A DNA stretch of 64,000 nucleotides, taken from NCBI RefSeq assembly GCF_000685015.1, contig NZ_BAYA01000013.1, forward strand, positions 1 to 64,000, read 5' to 3'. A program made the translations under genes and the position numbers. The notes below the pieces were generated by a model, which worked only from the letters and a program-made list of their open reading frames with translations, did not search any database and had not been told where the DNA came from. Positions 7,849 through 15,301 of the stretch are shown piece by piece. Every line of letters starts with the position of its first letter. Positions within the stretch are counted from its first letter, which is position 1. This stretch comes from Paraburkholderia bannensis NBRC 103871. Its GTDB lineage: Bacteria > Pseudomonadota > Gammaproteobacteria > Burkholderiales > Burkholderiaceae.

Positions 7849-9026
7849 TCAGCGGACTGTTCCGGCAGCCCCATCCGTTGTCGGATAGTACGAATCTGCT
7901 CCTTGATCGCCGCGCGCGCGGCGATCACCTTAGGCGTCGTGTGCAGTTGCACCCACCACCCGTTGATCTGGTCTTCGGGCACATCGAAGCGACGCAGCCA
8001 GTTTTCGGTGGCGACCTTGGTATTCAGCAACGGCGCGGTGCTGTCCAGCGTTCCATCCTGAAGCGGATCGAGCGCGTCGATCACGATTGGACGCAGCGCC
8101 TTGTTGAGCACCACGTAGGCGGCGGCTGGCGCAGGCGGCTTGCCGGGCCCCATCGAAATTCCGGCCTCCGGCGCCGCGCCCGCCTGGATTAGCAGCCCGC
8201 CATCACCAAGCGGCTGCTTGATGAACCAGTCGGGCGGCAGGCCCAGCGCCGCCGCGCCGCCAAGATCCTGAACAAGTTCAGCATCCAGCACGTTGAGCCA
8301 GTCCACCGTCTTGATCTTCGTGCGCAGCTTCAGGACGTTGGCGCGCATCGGGTCACCAACATCGAAGCCCGGCCCGAACCGGCGCGAGTAGAAAAACTCG
8401 CTCGCCTCATTCGGGCAGCGGCCCATCGGCGGCACGTTGACGGCCAGCCCCCCGTGGCCATGCACCGTGGGCAATGCTTCGGCGAACACGTTGAACAGGG
8501 CCTCGAAGACGGCGGCCCGCTGAACAAGGAACGCACGCGGTACCGTGAACGAGATTGCGTCGAGTCGCCCCCGGAGTTCCGCGTTGCGCTCGCTCTGGGT
8601 GAACACGCTGAAGTCGTAAAACCCGGTTGCGAGTTTGTGGTCGGCGCTGGTCACCGCGACCGACAGCGACTCATCGGCCGACACTGACTGTGCCATCTTG
8701 CTGAAGGCCCGCGTCGATGTGTAGGGGGCCGGTTCCTCTCCGTCAGCATAAAACCAGCGTAGTGGCCCTTCCGTGGTCAGCTTCTCGCCACTGGCCACTT
8801 CCAGTGCGTGGTGGTATTCCTCGATCGCCAGGAAGTACTGCTCAAAGCAGCGCACGAGAGCCTGGCGGACCTCGGGCGTCGCGCCGTGACGGAAGTAAAT
8901 GACACCCCGGATCACCAGCGCGGCGCCGGTGATGCCCTTGCGGTGCGGAACTTCGTACAGTCCGTAGGGCATGGTGTCCGCGCGGCGAGGATCCTTCGCC
9001 CACGCTTCAATCTGATCGTTCGTCAT
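7845..9026 (-). CDS. Type VI immunity family protein (TsiV / DUF3396)
   Basis: 393 residues, cytoplasmic, no signal peptide. The blocks GAALVIRGVIYFRHG near the N-terminus, LRWFYADGEEPAPYT, TVHGHGGLAVNVPPMGRCPNEASEF around residue 200, KTVDWLNVLDAELVQDLGG and LLIQAGAAPEAG near 285 follow the order of the DUF3396/TsiV immunity family. That family protects against VRR-Nuc nuclease effectors. This fits the context: the gene starts 8 bases after a truncated VRR-Nuc effector on the same strand. The gene is full length and seems intact, so it can still protect although its partner is broken. Family assignment is from recalled motif order. Confidence 0.75.
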   Translation of the reverse strand: MTNDQIEAWAKDPRRADTMPYGLYEVPHRKGITGAALVIRGVIYFRHGATPEVRQALVRCFEQYFLAIEEYHHALEVASGEKLTTEGPLRWFYADGEEPAPYTSTRAFSKMAQSVSADESLSVAVTSADHKLATGFYDFSVFTQSERNAELRGRLDAISFTVPRAFLVQRAAVFEALFNVFAEALPTVHGHGGLAVNVPPMGRCPNEASEFFYSRRFGPGFDVGDPMRANVLKLRTKIKTVDWLNVLDAELVQDLGGAAALGLPPDWFIKQPLGDGGLLIQAGAAPEAGISMGPGKPPAPAAAYVVLNKALRPIVIDALDPLQDGTLDSTAPLLNTKVATENWLRRFDVPEDQINGWWVQLHTTPKVIAARAAIKEQIRTIRQRMGLPEQSAE

Positions 9027-9034
9027 GGCTTCGC

Positions 9035-9481
9035 TTAGGGAATTACTGGAATCGGCGGCAGGGGCATAGGCGCCATCGACGGCGTGCCCATCCCGGAACC
9101 GCTGCCGCCGTAAAGATCGTCGAGGCCGGTTTGTGGCGCAGCCTGCTTCGCCGAAGAGGTTTTGCTTTCCTTCTTCGGGTCAGGACACCCGCAGTCGGCC
9201 AGGCCTAGCGTGACAAACTTGGAGACGTCACCGCCGGCGATGTCGATGTAGGCCAGCTCCTGCGTCCGGTTTATCCGATCCGGCGGAAACTTCATTTCGA
9301 CGACCGTCTTGTTGTTCGATTGTACGGGCGGCTGCGACGGATCGTTGACGATCACGACGTCGGGCCGACGAACCTCGCAAGACTTGTACTTTGTCGGTTT
9401 ATCCTTCCAGATCTCCCGGATCCACTGGCGGATGTCCGAGTGTCTCAGCTTCGGCGGGCGGGATATATCCGAGGGGTTCCA
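9035..9481 (-). pseudogene. 5'-truncated VRR-Nuc (PD-(D/E)xK) nuclease effector
   Basis: The frame is open from 9481 to a stop at 9035. It carries LRHSDIRQWIREIWKDKP, EVRRPDVVIVNDPSQPP and KTVVEMKFPPDRI, then AYIDIAGGDVSKFVTL, a Cys-Gly-Cys turn and a Pro/Gly-rich tail. RPD with the following E-M-K is the D...ExK core of the VRR-Nuc branch of PD-(D/E)xK nucleases, used by T6SS DNA-damaging effectors. Only GTG (9355) or CTG codons could start it. Upstream, the homology runs directly into an IS3-type transposase remnant, so the N-terminal delivery part has been lost. The immunity gene TsiV follows after 8 bases. A short product from the GTG at 9355 would lack the RPD Asp. Confidence 0.7.
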
Positions 9482-9830
9482 TCAACCAATGATGATTGAA
9501 CCAGGCCATCAACCGTTCGACCGTGCAGCGCGCCACCGCGATATGCTCCCGGTTCAGCTGCTTCCAGACTTCATCTGCACCGTAGACCTGCATGTTGGTC
9601 TGCCACACACGCTTGATCTCCAGCCGCAGACGTTCATCGCGGATTGCGCGAACCGAGCGCCGCGACGGATCACGAAGCTGCGCGGCATGGCGTCGGTAGC
9701 CCGACGGGGCAATCCGTAAGACCTTGCAGATCGGCTCGACCCCGAAGGTGTCGCGATACTGATCAATGAAGGCCTTCAGGACTTGAAACGGCGGTCGAGC
9801 TCCGCCTGGGCGAAAAAACGCGCTCGCGGC
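9445..9830 (-). mobile_element. Internally deleted IS3-family insertion sequence remnant
   Basis: Minus-strand reading from about 9830 gives an OrfA end (FFAQAELDRRFKS stop), and then in another frame an IS3-type OrfB start: AFIDQYRDTFGVEPICKVL, IAPSGYRRHAAQL, VYGADEVWKQLNREHIAVARC, TVERLM. After ERLM it jumps straight to the C-terminal AWFNHHWLMEPLGYIPPAEAE, so the DDE catalytic middle of about 150-200 residues is deleted. No intact terminal repeats could be delimited. Its lower-coordinate end abuts the VRR-Nuc frame and explains that truncation. Confidence 0.75.
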
Positions 9831-10033
9831 CTTGAGAAATACGGGCTGAAGCGTAGTGGCACCTGAAAAGCGCTCCAGCGGAACTCAATCTGGCAGCTTC
9901 GCCGTCAAGCCGCACCGATCGTCGCGATATAGCTATCGCACACTATTTTTAGCAGTCTGTATCGAGCTTTTACCATTGCATTGCTAGAACGACTCGCGAA
10001 GCAAGCTTCCGAGACAATTCGCGTCGCCACCCT

Positions 10034-10732
10034 CTATTTAGTGGCTATCGTGCATTCCCCGACGAACAACTCTGATCCGGCCAGCCGGATCGCACCATTT
10101 TCTTTCACGAAGTCGACGGACAAACTCTGCAGCTTCTGTCCTCGCACGCAGGATCCCGGTGTATTGTTGTAGTAAATCTCTTGTACGCACCCGTGATCAG
10201 GAAATCTCGAGGACTCCCGCATGTTATCTACGGAAACAGCACCGTGAATGTACATATAAGTCACCGGGGCAAAGCGAAAACCACGAAAGAGTTCGATATG
10301 CTCGTCGACAAACCTTGCTATCCATGCGCTCTTTTCCGGGTTTATGCCAGTCTGCGTCTTGAGCGAGATTCCCTCAGGCACGTTAGTCGAAATGCGAAGA
10401 TCTTCTGCTCCTGCATAGCGTGTCATTGCTGCAGCGTTTGGAAACTGGTTGACAACGTCTTGCTCTACACGCTTCACGTCGTCACGTGTGAAACATTCGC
10501 CGCCATTCACGCCTCCAGCTACCGCTCCACCATGAAAGAGGGCTCCACAAAGCATGACGCACGACACCCCAAGCCGCTTGATACTAACGAGTTCCACTGT
10601 CTCTCGGATCCTTAATTTTGTGACGTTTTTCATTTCGCGCCCGTCTGCGTCAGGCAATGTCGCGCCGTGTTGAATTTCCGACTCAGCGAAGTCCAGATAG
10701 CTCGCTGCAACATAATATCTGTGAATCCCCAT
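10034..10732 (-). CDS. Secreted hypothetical protein, possibly immunity; N-terminus uncertain
   Basis: 232 residues from the ATG at 10732 (TAATG overlap with the preceding frame). A signal-peptide-like core (SIKRLGVSCVMLCGALFHG) occurs only after residue 48, so the functional start may be the ATG at 10633 or the GTG at 10597, which has a purine-rich upstream sequence. The part before it (YYVAASYLDFAESEIQHG) looks like the tail of a different protein, and that frame stays open upstream to about 10800. The mature part has several Cys and mixed alpha/beta features, including RFVDEHIELFRGFRFAPVTY. Position after a PAAR gene suggests an effector-immunity module with the effector frame damaged. Family not recognised. 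Confidence 0.5.
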   Translation of the reverse strand: MGIHRYYVAASYLDFAESEIQHGATLPDADGREMKNVTKLRIRETVELVSIKRLGVSCVMLCGALFHGGAVAGGVNGGECFTRDDVKRVEQDVVNQFPNAAAMTRYAGAEDLRISTNVPEGISLKTQTGINPEKSAWIARFVDEHIELFRGFRFAPVTYMYIHGAVSVDNMRESSRFPDHGCVQEIYYNNTPGSCVRGQKLQSLSVDFVKENGAIRLAGSELFVGECTIATK

Positions 10733-10959
10733 TAGGGCCGCTGCGCAGTCCCGCGCGTTGACCCCAGACTGAACTCCGGGACTTGCCGCGCTATTTGGTC
10801 AAAAAGGACTTTTTCGTATCCGGTATAACACGTCGTGACCTTTCCGAGCTCGCCAAACTGTAGAGTCAGCATGTCGACGGCGTGACCAATTCCGCTCACT
10901 TGCAGTCCAGCGTGGGACTTTACAACTACATTTTCCGATCCCGTAGGATCCACGATCAC
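10732..10959 (-). CDS. Small hypothetical protein downstream of PAAR, likely damaged effector start
   Basis: 75 residues from a GTG at 10959, 13 bases after the PAAR stop, with ACGGA a few bases upstream. It reads VVVKSHAGLQVSGIGHAVD, TLQFGELGKVTTCYTGY and FDQIARQVPEFSLG before stopping at the TAA that overlaps the next start. In a different frame across the same bases (about 10732-10800) another plausible protein segment (SPGVQSGVNARDCAAALMG) runs into the next gene. So a frameshift in a larger effector is likely. No catalytic motif can be named. Cytoplasmic, no signal peptide. Confidence 0.4.
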   Translation of the reverse strand: MIVDPTGSENVVVKSHAGLQVSGIGHAVDMLTLQFGELGKVTTCYTGYEKVLFDQIARQVPEFSLGSTRGTAQRP

Positions 10960-10972
10960 AATTCCGTCTGGG

Positions 10973-11284
10973 TTAGCTCAGCCCCGTCAAAGCGCCGACG
11001 TCGAACGTCTGCGCAACGCCGGAATTGGATGCGCGCATCGTCGGCTGGGGCGAGCAACGACATGCGCAGAGACCACCATCGAGCGCAACGCGCTTACCCA
11101 TCAGGTCCCCTGCCAAACGTGGGCCTGTTGGCACAATGTACCCTGTCGTATTGCAGGCTGGGCACGAAACTGTCGCGCCAAGGAAGGCCAGCGGGACGCC
11201 ATTGTTGAACGTTCCCTGTATGCCCTGCGTGACCACTCCACCCGCTGACGACTTGTCTCCCTGAAGCAAAACGTTTCGACGCAT
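10973..11284 (-). CDS. PAAR-domain T6SS spike-tip protein
   Basis: 103 residues. The sequence starts MRRNVLLQGDKSSAGGVV, continues GIQGTFNNGVPLAFLGATV with SCPACNTTGYI, and has a second Cys pair (LCACRCSPQP). This is the stand-alone PAAR type in which Pro-Ala-Ala-Arg-like turns and Cys/His residues bind zinc at the apex of the VgrG spike. Length and motifs are complete, so the gene looks functional. It is followed at once by the 75-residue frame and then by a secreted protein, the usual PAAR-effector-immunity order. Upstream is the Asp-box immunity-type gene, about 98 bases away, on the same strand. Confidence 0.82.
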   Translation of the reverse strand: MRRNVLLQGDKSSAGGVVTQGIQGTFNNGVPLAFLGATVSCPACNTTGYIVPTGPRLAGDLMGKRVALDGGLCACRCSPQPTMRASNSGVAQTFDVGALTGLS

Positions 11285-11382
11285 GCAGTTCCCTTTCGAT
11301 TCGCAATACTTCGTTCATTTCTCTCGTCAAACGTCCCGCTACGTCAACCAGGATCGCGTTGTCGACTTCATCCAGGACTGCT

Positions 11383-12348
11383 TTACTTCATATCGGGAAC
11401 GGGTTTGCCACGCGCGCGCAATTGCCCTTCAAGCCAGTACGGCGGAACCTGCGATAGCCGTTTGCTAGCCCAGGTCAACGTGGCCCAGCTTTTCCCGCCG
11501 TCCTCCGAGTACACGAGTTCAGGGTCATCCTGAGTTCCCGCAGCGTCATAGTTCGCCGCAAGCCAGATAGAGTCAGGTGCAACGACATACGCGCTAATCA
11601 ATCCGGTGATCCTGTCTGGGATATGCATCGTCGCCCATTTTCTTCCATCCTCCGAGCGAAGAAGAGTCCCCTCTTTGGAGCCGGTTATCCACCAATGTCC
11701 AGCAGGCGTCCAGCCGATTTCAACCAGCAGATCGGGGTTGCCGAGATCAGTCGACTCAACTCGACAGGTATCGGCCGAAATGCGAACTGCCATATAGCGG
11801 GTGTCACCAGCCTCTTTGCCGCCCAGAGTTACAAGTCCGACAAGAGGACCATCTGCATCGACGAAGCGAATCACACCTCTCAGGAGGTCACTTGCTCGCC
11901 CATCCGCTGGATTAAGTCCTAACTTCTTGAGCCCGACCGTACACTCCCGACCAGCATGCTGGATCCTCACGGATTGGCGAGCATCGTCAGCCGCTACCGT
12001 GTAATTAGCTCCCAGCACAAGCGCGTCTTTTTCCTTGTCTACCCCGATCAGGTCACCGCTGCGACTGTCGAGCGACTTCGTACCGATGTAAAAGCGTCCG
12101 TGCTCGTCTGTCGCAACCGGCGGCCAAAGAAATCCCGCCGTATCAGACACATCAACGCGGTGGCCGTCGGCCAGCACAAAGTAAAGATACGCCGTGGACT
12201 TCTGGTAGATAGTCAAACGACCTATCCGCAGCTTATGCGTTGGATTATCAGCGTCAATCTGTGCCATTCCTGCAGCGTTCGCCACAGACGTTGCAACGAG
12301 GAAAGCTGTTGCGAACAGCGCTCGAACCCAATCAGGGTATCGCGTCAT
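11383..12348 (-). CDS. Periplasmic Asp-box (BNR-like) protein, candidate immunity protein
   Basis: 321 residues from the ATG at 12348, chosen because AAAGGA lies 5 bases before it and a good signal peptide follows (DWVRALFATAFLVATSVANA). The mature protein is beta-rich and includes two Asp-box motifs near the C-terminus (SEDGRKWATM and SEDGGKSWATL) typical of beta-propeller blades. It overlaps by 17 bases the end of a cell-wall-hydrolase effector fragment, so the pair was co-translated. Periplasmic localisation suits protection from a peptidoglycan hydrolase. Similarity to Tli3-type lipase immunity proteins is possible but not secure. Confidence 0.65.
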   Translation of the reverse strand: MTRYPDWVRALFATAFLVATSVANAAGMAQIDADNPTHKLRIGRLTIYQKSTAYLYFVLADGHRVDVSDTAGFLWPPVATDEHGRFYIGTKSLDSRSGDLIGVDKEKDALVLGANYTVAADDARQSVRIQHAGRECTVGLKKLGLNPADGRASDLLRGVIRFVDADGPLVGLVTLGGKEAGDTRYMAVRISADTCRVESTDLGNPDLLVEIGWTPAGHWWITGSKEGTLLRSEDGRKWATMHIPDRITGLISAYVVAPDSIWLAANYDAAGTQDDPELVYSEDGGKSWATLTWASKRLSQVPPYWLEGQLRARGKPVPDMK

Positions 12349-12691
12349 ACTCATCCTTTCCAACATGTGACAACCAGAATCGTGAGTGTCCAACGACTGT
12401 GCCACGTGTGCCTGACCCACCGGCACGGAAATTATCGTAGACATAGTTCGGATTGGGACCATTTGTCATAAACACCTTGACCGCGTCAATGCATTCCTGC
12501 AAATCAGAGAACTCGGCCTGTCCCAGCGCCTTGAACTTCGGGTTACCTGAATCGAGAAACTTGGGTTGAGCCGTAGGCTGTACCGATTCAAACTGACTCG
12601 CCGCGTTACAAACCATCGAAAATGTCGAGGCAATATAATCGTTCCTCGGATATCCTTTTCGTTTCAAGCGAAAATAAAAGACGTTGAGCAT
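12332..12691 (-). CDS. C-terminal part of a cell-wall hydrolase-type T6SS effector
   Basis: 119 residues from the ATG at 12691, with AAAGAGG just upstream. The segments EAMLNVFYFRLKRKGYP (just before and after the start), FSMVCNAASQFESVQP, DLQECIDAVKVFMTNGPNP and YDNFRAGGSGTRGTVVG resemble the second half of SleB-like cell-wall hydrolases found with T6SS. The homology already begins before the ATG (AEKEA), and a TGA stops the frame seven codons earlier, so the N-terminal half with the catalytic Glu is lost. Its 3' end overlaps the periplasmic Asp-box gene, the probable immunity partner. Probably inactive. Confidence 0.5.
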   Translation of the reverse strand: MLNVFYFRLKRKGYPRNDYIASTFSMVCNAASQFESVQPTAQPKFLDSGNPKFKALGQAEFSDLQECIDAVKVFMTNGPNPNYVYDNFRAGGSGTRGTVVGHSRFWLSHVGKDEYDAIP

Positions 12692-12788
12692 TGCCTCTTT
12701 CTCTGCCTTGCCAATGAATCAAGCAGGAAGGCTGATTTGGCGATGCTGTCTTTCATAGGAAAAATACAAACGTGACGACTTCTACCTC

Positions 12789-13229
12789 ATGGACATGAGC
12801 AAACACAATATGATGCGTGTTGCCGCGGCAACGGCTCTCCTACTGAATATCTGCGCTGTCGCGCATGCAACACCATCCAAATTACGGTGCTTCGCCGTGA
12901 AAAACACTGTACACCACAGCCTTGACGTCAGCGTCGATGGGGAAAAGTTGACAAACTGGAGCTACTTCGCCGCTACGCCGGCTGGCGACTCCTCGTTGAC
13001 CTGCTCTCTCGACTCCACGGACGGAAAGGAAACAAGTGCCCAAGCTGGCGTACAGACCTACGTGACCGACGCGGGCAACGTCACCGTGACGAAAAAAGGC
13101 AAGTCTTTCGTTTTCGACTTTTCCAGGACGCGCATAACCGACGTATGCGGGCAATCCTCCGCCATGGCGAAGCACATCACCATTACCCCAGGTTCAAAGC
13201 GCTGCACGGACGTTACTAATGCGACCTGA
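12789..13229 (+). CDS. Small secreted hypothetical protein
   Basis: 146 residues with a clear signal peptide (MMRVAAATALLLNICAVAHA, cleavage after AHA) and a mature part of about 117 residues with four to five Cys, probably disulfide-bonded in the periplasm (SKLRCFAVKNTVHHSL, SSLTCSLDSTDG, TDVCGQSSAM, SKRCTDV). It is on the plus strand, unlike nearly all its T6SS neighbours, and diverges from the hydrolase fragment. No strong SD precedes the ATG at 12789; the ATG at 12795 is an alternative. Context suggests an orphan periplasmic immunity protein, but no family is recognised. Confidence 0.55.
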   Translation: MDMSKHNMMRVAAATALLLNICAVAHATPSKLRCFAVKNTVHHSLDVSVDGEKLTNWSYFAATPAGDSSLTCSLDSTDGKETSAQAGVQTYVTDAGNVTVTKKGKSFVFDFSRTRITDVCGQSSAMAKHITITPGSKRCTDVTNAT

Positions 13230-13262
13230 TGGCCAGTGTCAGCACAAGAGGCTGGCGTGAGG

Positions 13263-13661
13263 TCAGCTGCCGAGACCGTTGGCGCCGACGACCTGTAATC
13301 CCTGTTCGAGGGAGCGCCATAGTTCTCGCGCCAGGCTTCTTCGGCGTAGGCGCCAGAAAACGTTGCCAATCCGGTATAGAAAAGATGACTCACGCCGCGC
13401 GAGCATGCTGCTGACCAGGGAGACGACCTCGTCCGGGTCCCACATCAGCCATACCGGTGGTGCCGGCGTCGTGGCGATTCCCCCCAGCGCGGGAGCGACC
13501 TCCTCGTACAGCACTCTTTTCAGCATGGACAACGGCATATTGGAGCAGTGTCGGACGAGCTGCTCCGCGACATTGCGGTAGTCGACTTCGTTGTCGACGA
13601 ACATATCCGACATGATGCGCCAGCATTCACGGCACTCCGCGAGGCTTATGGCTTCTGTCAC
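13263..13661 (-). CDS. DUF7079-like protein, probable orphan immunity protein
   Basis: 132 residues, cytoplasmic. The order WRIMSDMFVDNEVDYRNVAEQ, PLSMLKRVLYEEVAPAL and PPVWLMWDPDEVVSL follows the small DUF7079 family, whose hallmark is the (L/M)SD(L/M)FxDNE motif and a VAPxL loop followed by a Trp-rich strand. Members are common beside toxins in beta- and gamma-proteobacteria. The longest frame starts with GTG at 13661; an ATG at 13613 (MSDMF) would shorten it by 16 residues. No adjacent intact effector is seen, so it looks like an orphan. Confidence 0.5.
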   Translation of the reverse strand: MTEAISLAECRECWRIMSDMFVDNEVDYRNVAEQLVRHCSNMPLSMLKRVLYEEVAPALGGIATTPAPPVWLMWDPDEVVSLVSSMLARRESSFLYRIGNVFWRLRRRSLARELWRSLEQGLQVVGANGLGS

Positions 13662-13915
13662 ACCAGATTCCGGCTGCTTCCGCCTAACGGACTCGGCTTA
13701 AAACTTCGTGCAAAGTCGACGAGATTCTTGGCCGCGGCCGCAGCACTTTGTGCATAGACGAGCGGACTACACATTGCACCCGGCAAACAAAACAACGTCG
13801 GGGATCGCGAGTCACCGGTGGCAAGGGGAATTATGCGCATAGTTTGAAAATTCTCAGCCATCAGTCGTGGATAGCCATCGCGTCCATCATCGACCACGAC
13901 AACACAAAGGGGCAC
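13658..13915 (-). CDS. Doubtful short frame with thioesterase-like stretch
   Basis: 85 residues overlapping the start of the DUF7079-like gene. The segment MRIIPLATGDSRSPTLFCLP resembles the opening strand of alpha/beta-hydrolase thioesterase domains, but nothing further of that fold (no GxSxG) is present. It is either a fragment of such a gene or chance. No good SD. Listed because it may mark another broken gene. Confidence 0.2.
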   Translation of the reverse strand: MPLCVVVVDDGRDGYPRLMAENFQTMRIIPLATGDSRSPTLFCLPGAMCSPLVYAQSAAAAAKNLVDFARSFKPSPLGGSSRNLV

Positions 13916-14027
13916 GAGAAATGTACGTGTGCGATCGAGACTTGAAGTAGCTGGAGATATCGAGCGTATGGAAGACGGCCAACGAAGTGAATTCGAGACA
14001 AAACTAGCATGTCAAACGAAAGGATAG

Positions 14028-14759
14028 TTACTTTGGGCCAGCGTCGCTTATGGCAGCCAGTCGATCAACCGTCGCAAGCCAACGGCAGCGGTCGGGATCG
14101 TCCGCCTCACGACAGTCGCTCTCTTTTCTACTTACCCAAATCCGCTCCTCCGTGCGCAACGAAGCCTTCGCTTTGGCTGCGTCATTTCCGTCGAAACTAG
14201 AAATGGCATACTGATAAGCGAGATTCAGAGCTCGATCATCACGTTGCAGCAGAAAAGCATACGGGCGACCCGGATTGAATGTAGGAGCGTCCGACAGCAC
14301 AAACTGGGTATCTGGGTTATCCGAATACCAACCGTTCGCAACACCAACGATAAGCTTGACTGAGCGCTGAACAATTGGCAGTGTGCTCTTGGAATCCCAT
14401 GTCAGAACCGCATAGTCGCTGGCACCCTGCGCATCAAGTACACGGACCTTCACCTTCTCTACTGGGATGCCAGTGTCCCAAAGTTGCACGGCGAAGCAGG
14501 AGCCAACAACGAATTGCACGTCGTCCTTGAACATGGGAGAACAACTGCCCGGCGGAGGCAACGACGTGGTGATCCTGCCTGATCCATCTTTGTCTGGACT
14601 ATTGTCTGTCACCTTCACGAGCAGGGAGACGCGATGTCCATTCACATCTATACTTGCCGCTTCAACGTCCACGTGCAAGGTAGATTCCGCCAATGCGGCA
14701 GTAGATGAAAATCCGAATAAAAATGCAAAAAACGAAACAGCAAGATGGATTATTCGCAT
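14028..14759 (-). CDS. Periplasmic LprI-like (lysozyme-inhibitor type) immunity protein
   Basis: 243 residues with a signal peptide (IHLAVSFFAFLFGFSSTAALA). The first half of the mature protein is beta-rich (VSLLVKVTDNSPDK, VRVLDAQGASDYAVL). The last 70 residues fit the LprI/DUF1311 helical domain: DRALNLAYQYAIS, then LRTEERIWVSRKESDCR and a second Cys followed by ATVDRLAAI, the pattern Leu-Asn-x2-Tyr, Trp-x3-(R/K)-(D/E)-x2-C. LprI-type domains inhibit lysozymes. It lies 176 bases after the Tlde1-like effector on the same strand, so it is a good candidate for that effector's periplasmic protector. The N-terminal half has no recognised family. Confidence 0.65.
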   Translation of the reverse strand: MRIIHLAVSFFAFLFGFSSTAALAESTLHVDVEAASIDVNGHRVSLLVKVTDNSPDKDGSGRITTSLPPPGSCSPMFKDDVQFVVGSCFAVQLWDTGIPVEKVKVRVLDAQGASDYAVLTWDSKSTLPIVQRSVKLIVGVANGWYSDNPDTQFVLSDAPTFNPGRPYAFLLQRDDRALNLAYQYAISSFDGNDAAKAKASLRTEERIWVSRKESDCREADDPDRCRWLATVDRLAAISDAGPK

Positions 14760-14787
14760 GGGACGTCTATATTCTTTTCTAACAGCG

Positions 14788-14939
14788 TTATTTGTCTGAG
14801 TTATCAGTCAGCTTTTCTGAGACAACGAACACGTCAACGCTGCCCATCGAACATTCATAGGATGATGCTTCGCTCGAAGTAATGACTTCAATTGCGCGCC
14901 CAGACTTCTTAGTGCCGCGAAGGCTGCGAGCATCTTCAT
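14788..14939 (-). pseudogene. Tiny frameshifted gene between Tlde1-like effector and LprI-like gene
   Basis: An ATG at 14939 overlaps the Tlde1-like stop as ATGA and reads MKMLAAFAALRSLGAQ, like the start of a secreted protein, then degenerates and stops at 14808. In the neighbouring frame the same bases encode AIEVITSSEASSYECSMG and VFVVSEKLTDNSDK, ending at 14788. Joining the two by one shifted base gives a plausible short exported protein of about 50 residues. It may be a decayed immunity or accessory gene; the short length makes this tentative. Confidence 0.35.
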
Positions 14940-15301
14940 TGCACCAACTCCAGCGTGTGATCACCGCTCTCCCACACCTGACGACGGACCATTAGATTCT
15001 GGATAACACAACCGTCCGATGCGTCACCGGGCTGTTCGATACTGTCTCCGTGCATCATGAAACCCGAACGGCCAAACGTGTTCGTGCCAGGCTGCGCTGT
15101 TAGACGCATCGTATAAACGCCTGCATGTCGGTGCGTAAAGGGTGCCCCGATGGCATACGTACCTCTTGGAATCGGGCCAATGCCTACCTGGTTCTGCGCC
15201 GCTGGGTTGTCCTTCCCATCGTCTTTCCCCGCGTAGCCGATTCCGACAAGGCTACCATCGTGATAGATGCGTCCGTTATGCTGACTGTACGTCCACGGCA
15301 T
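14936..15301 (-). CDS. Tlde1-like (DUF2778) L,D-transpeptidase-fold T6SS effector
   Basis: 121 residues, full length for the family. MPWTYSQHNGRIYHDG, GYAGKDDGKDNPAAQNQVG, GPIPRGTYAIG, FGRSGFMMHGD and SDGCVI are the family blocks in order; His84 and Cys98 form the expected catalytic pair. Tlde1 effectors act in the periplasm on peptidoglycan tetrapeptide stems as L,D-carboxypeptidase and exchange enzymes. No signal peptide is present, as expected for T6SS delivery. It is one of only two effector-type genes in the island with all motifs present. The LprI-like gene downstream is the likely immunity gene, with a decayed small gene between. Confidence 0.85.
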   Translation of the reverse strand: MPWTYSQHNGRIYHDGSLVGIGYAGKDDGKDNPAAQNQVGIGPIPRGTYAIGAPFTHRHAGVYTMRLTAQPGTNTFGRSGFMMHGDSIEQPGDASDGCVIQNLMVRRQVWESGDHTLELVQ

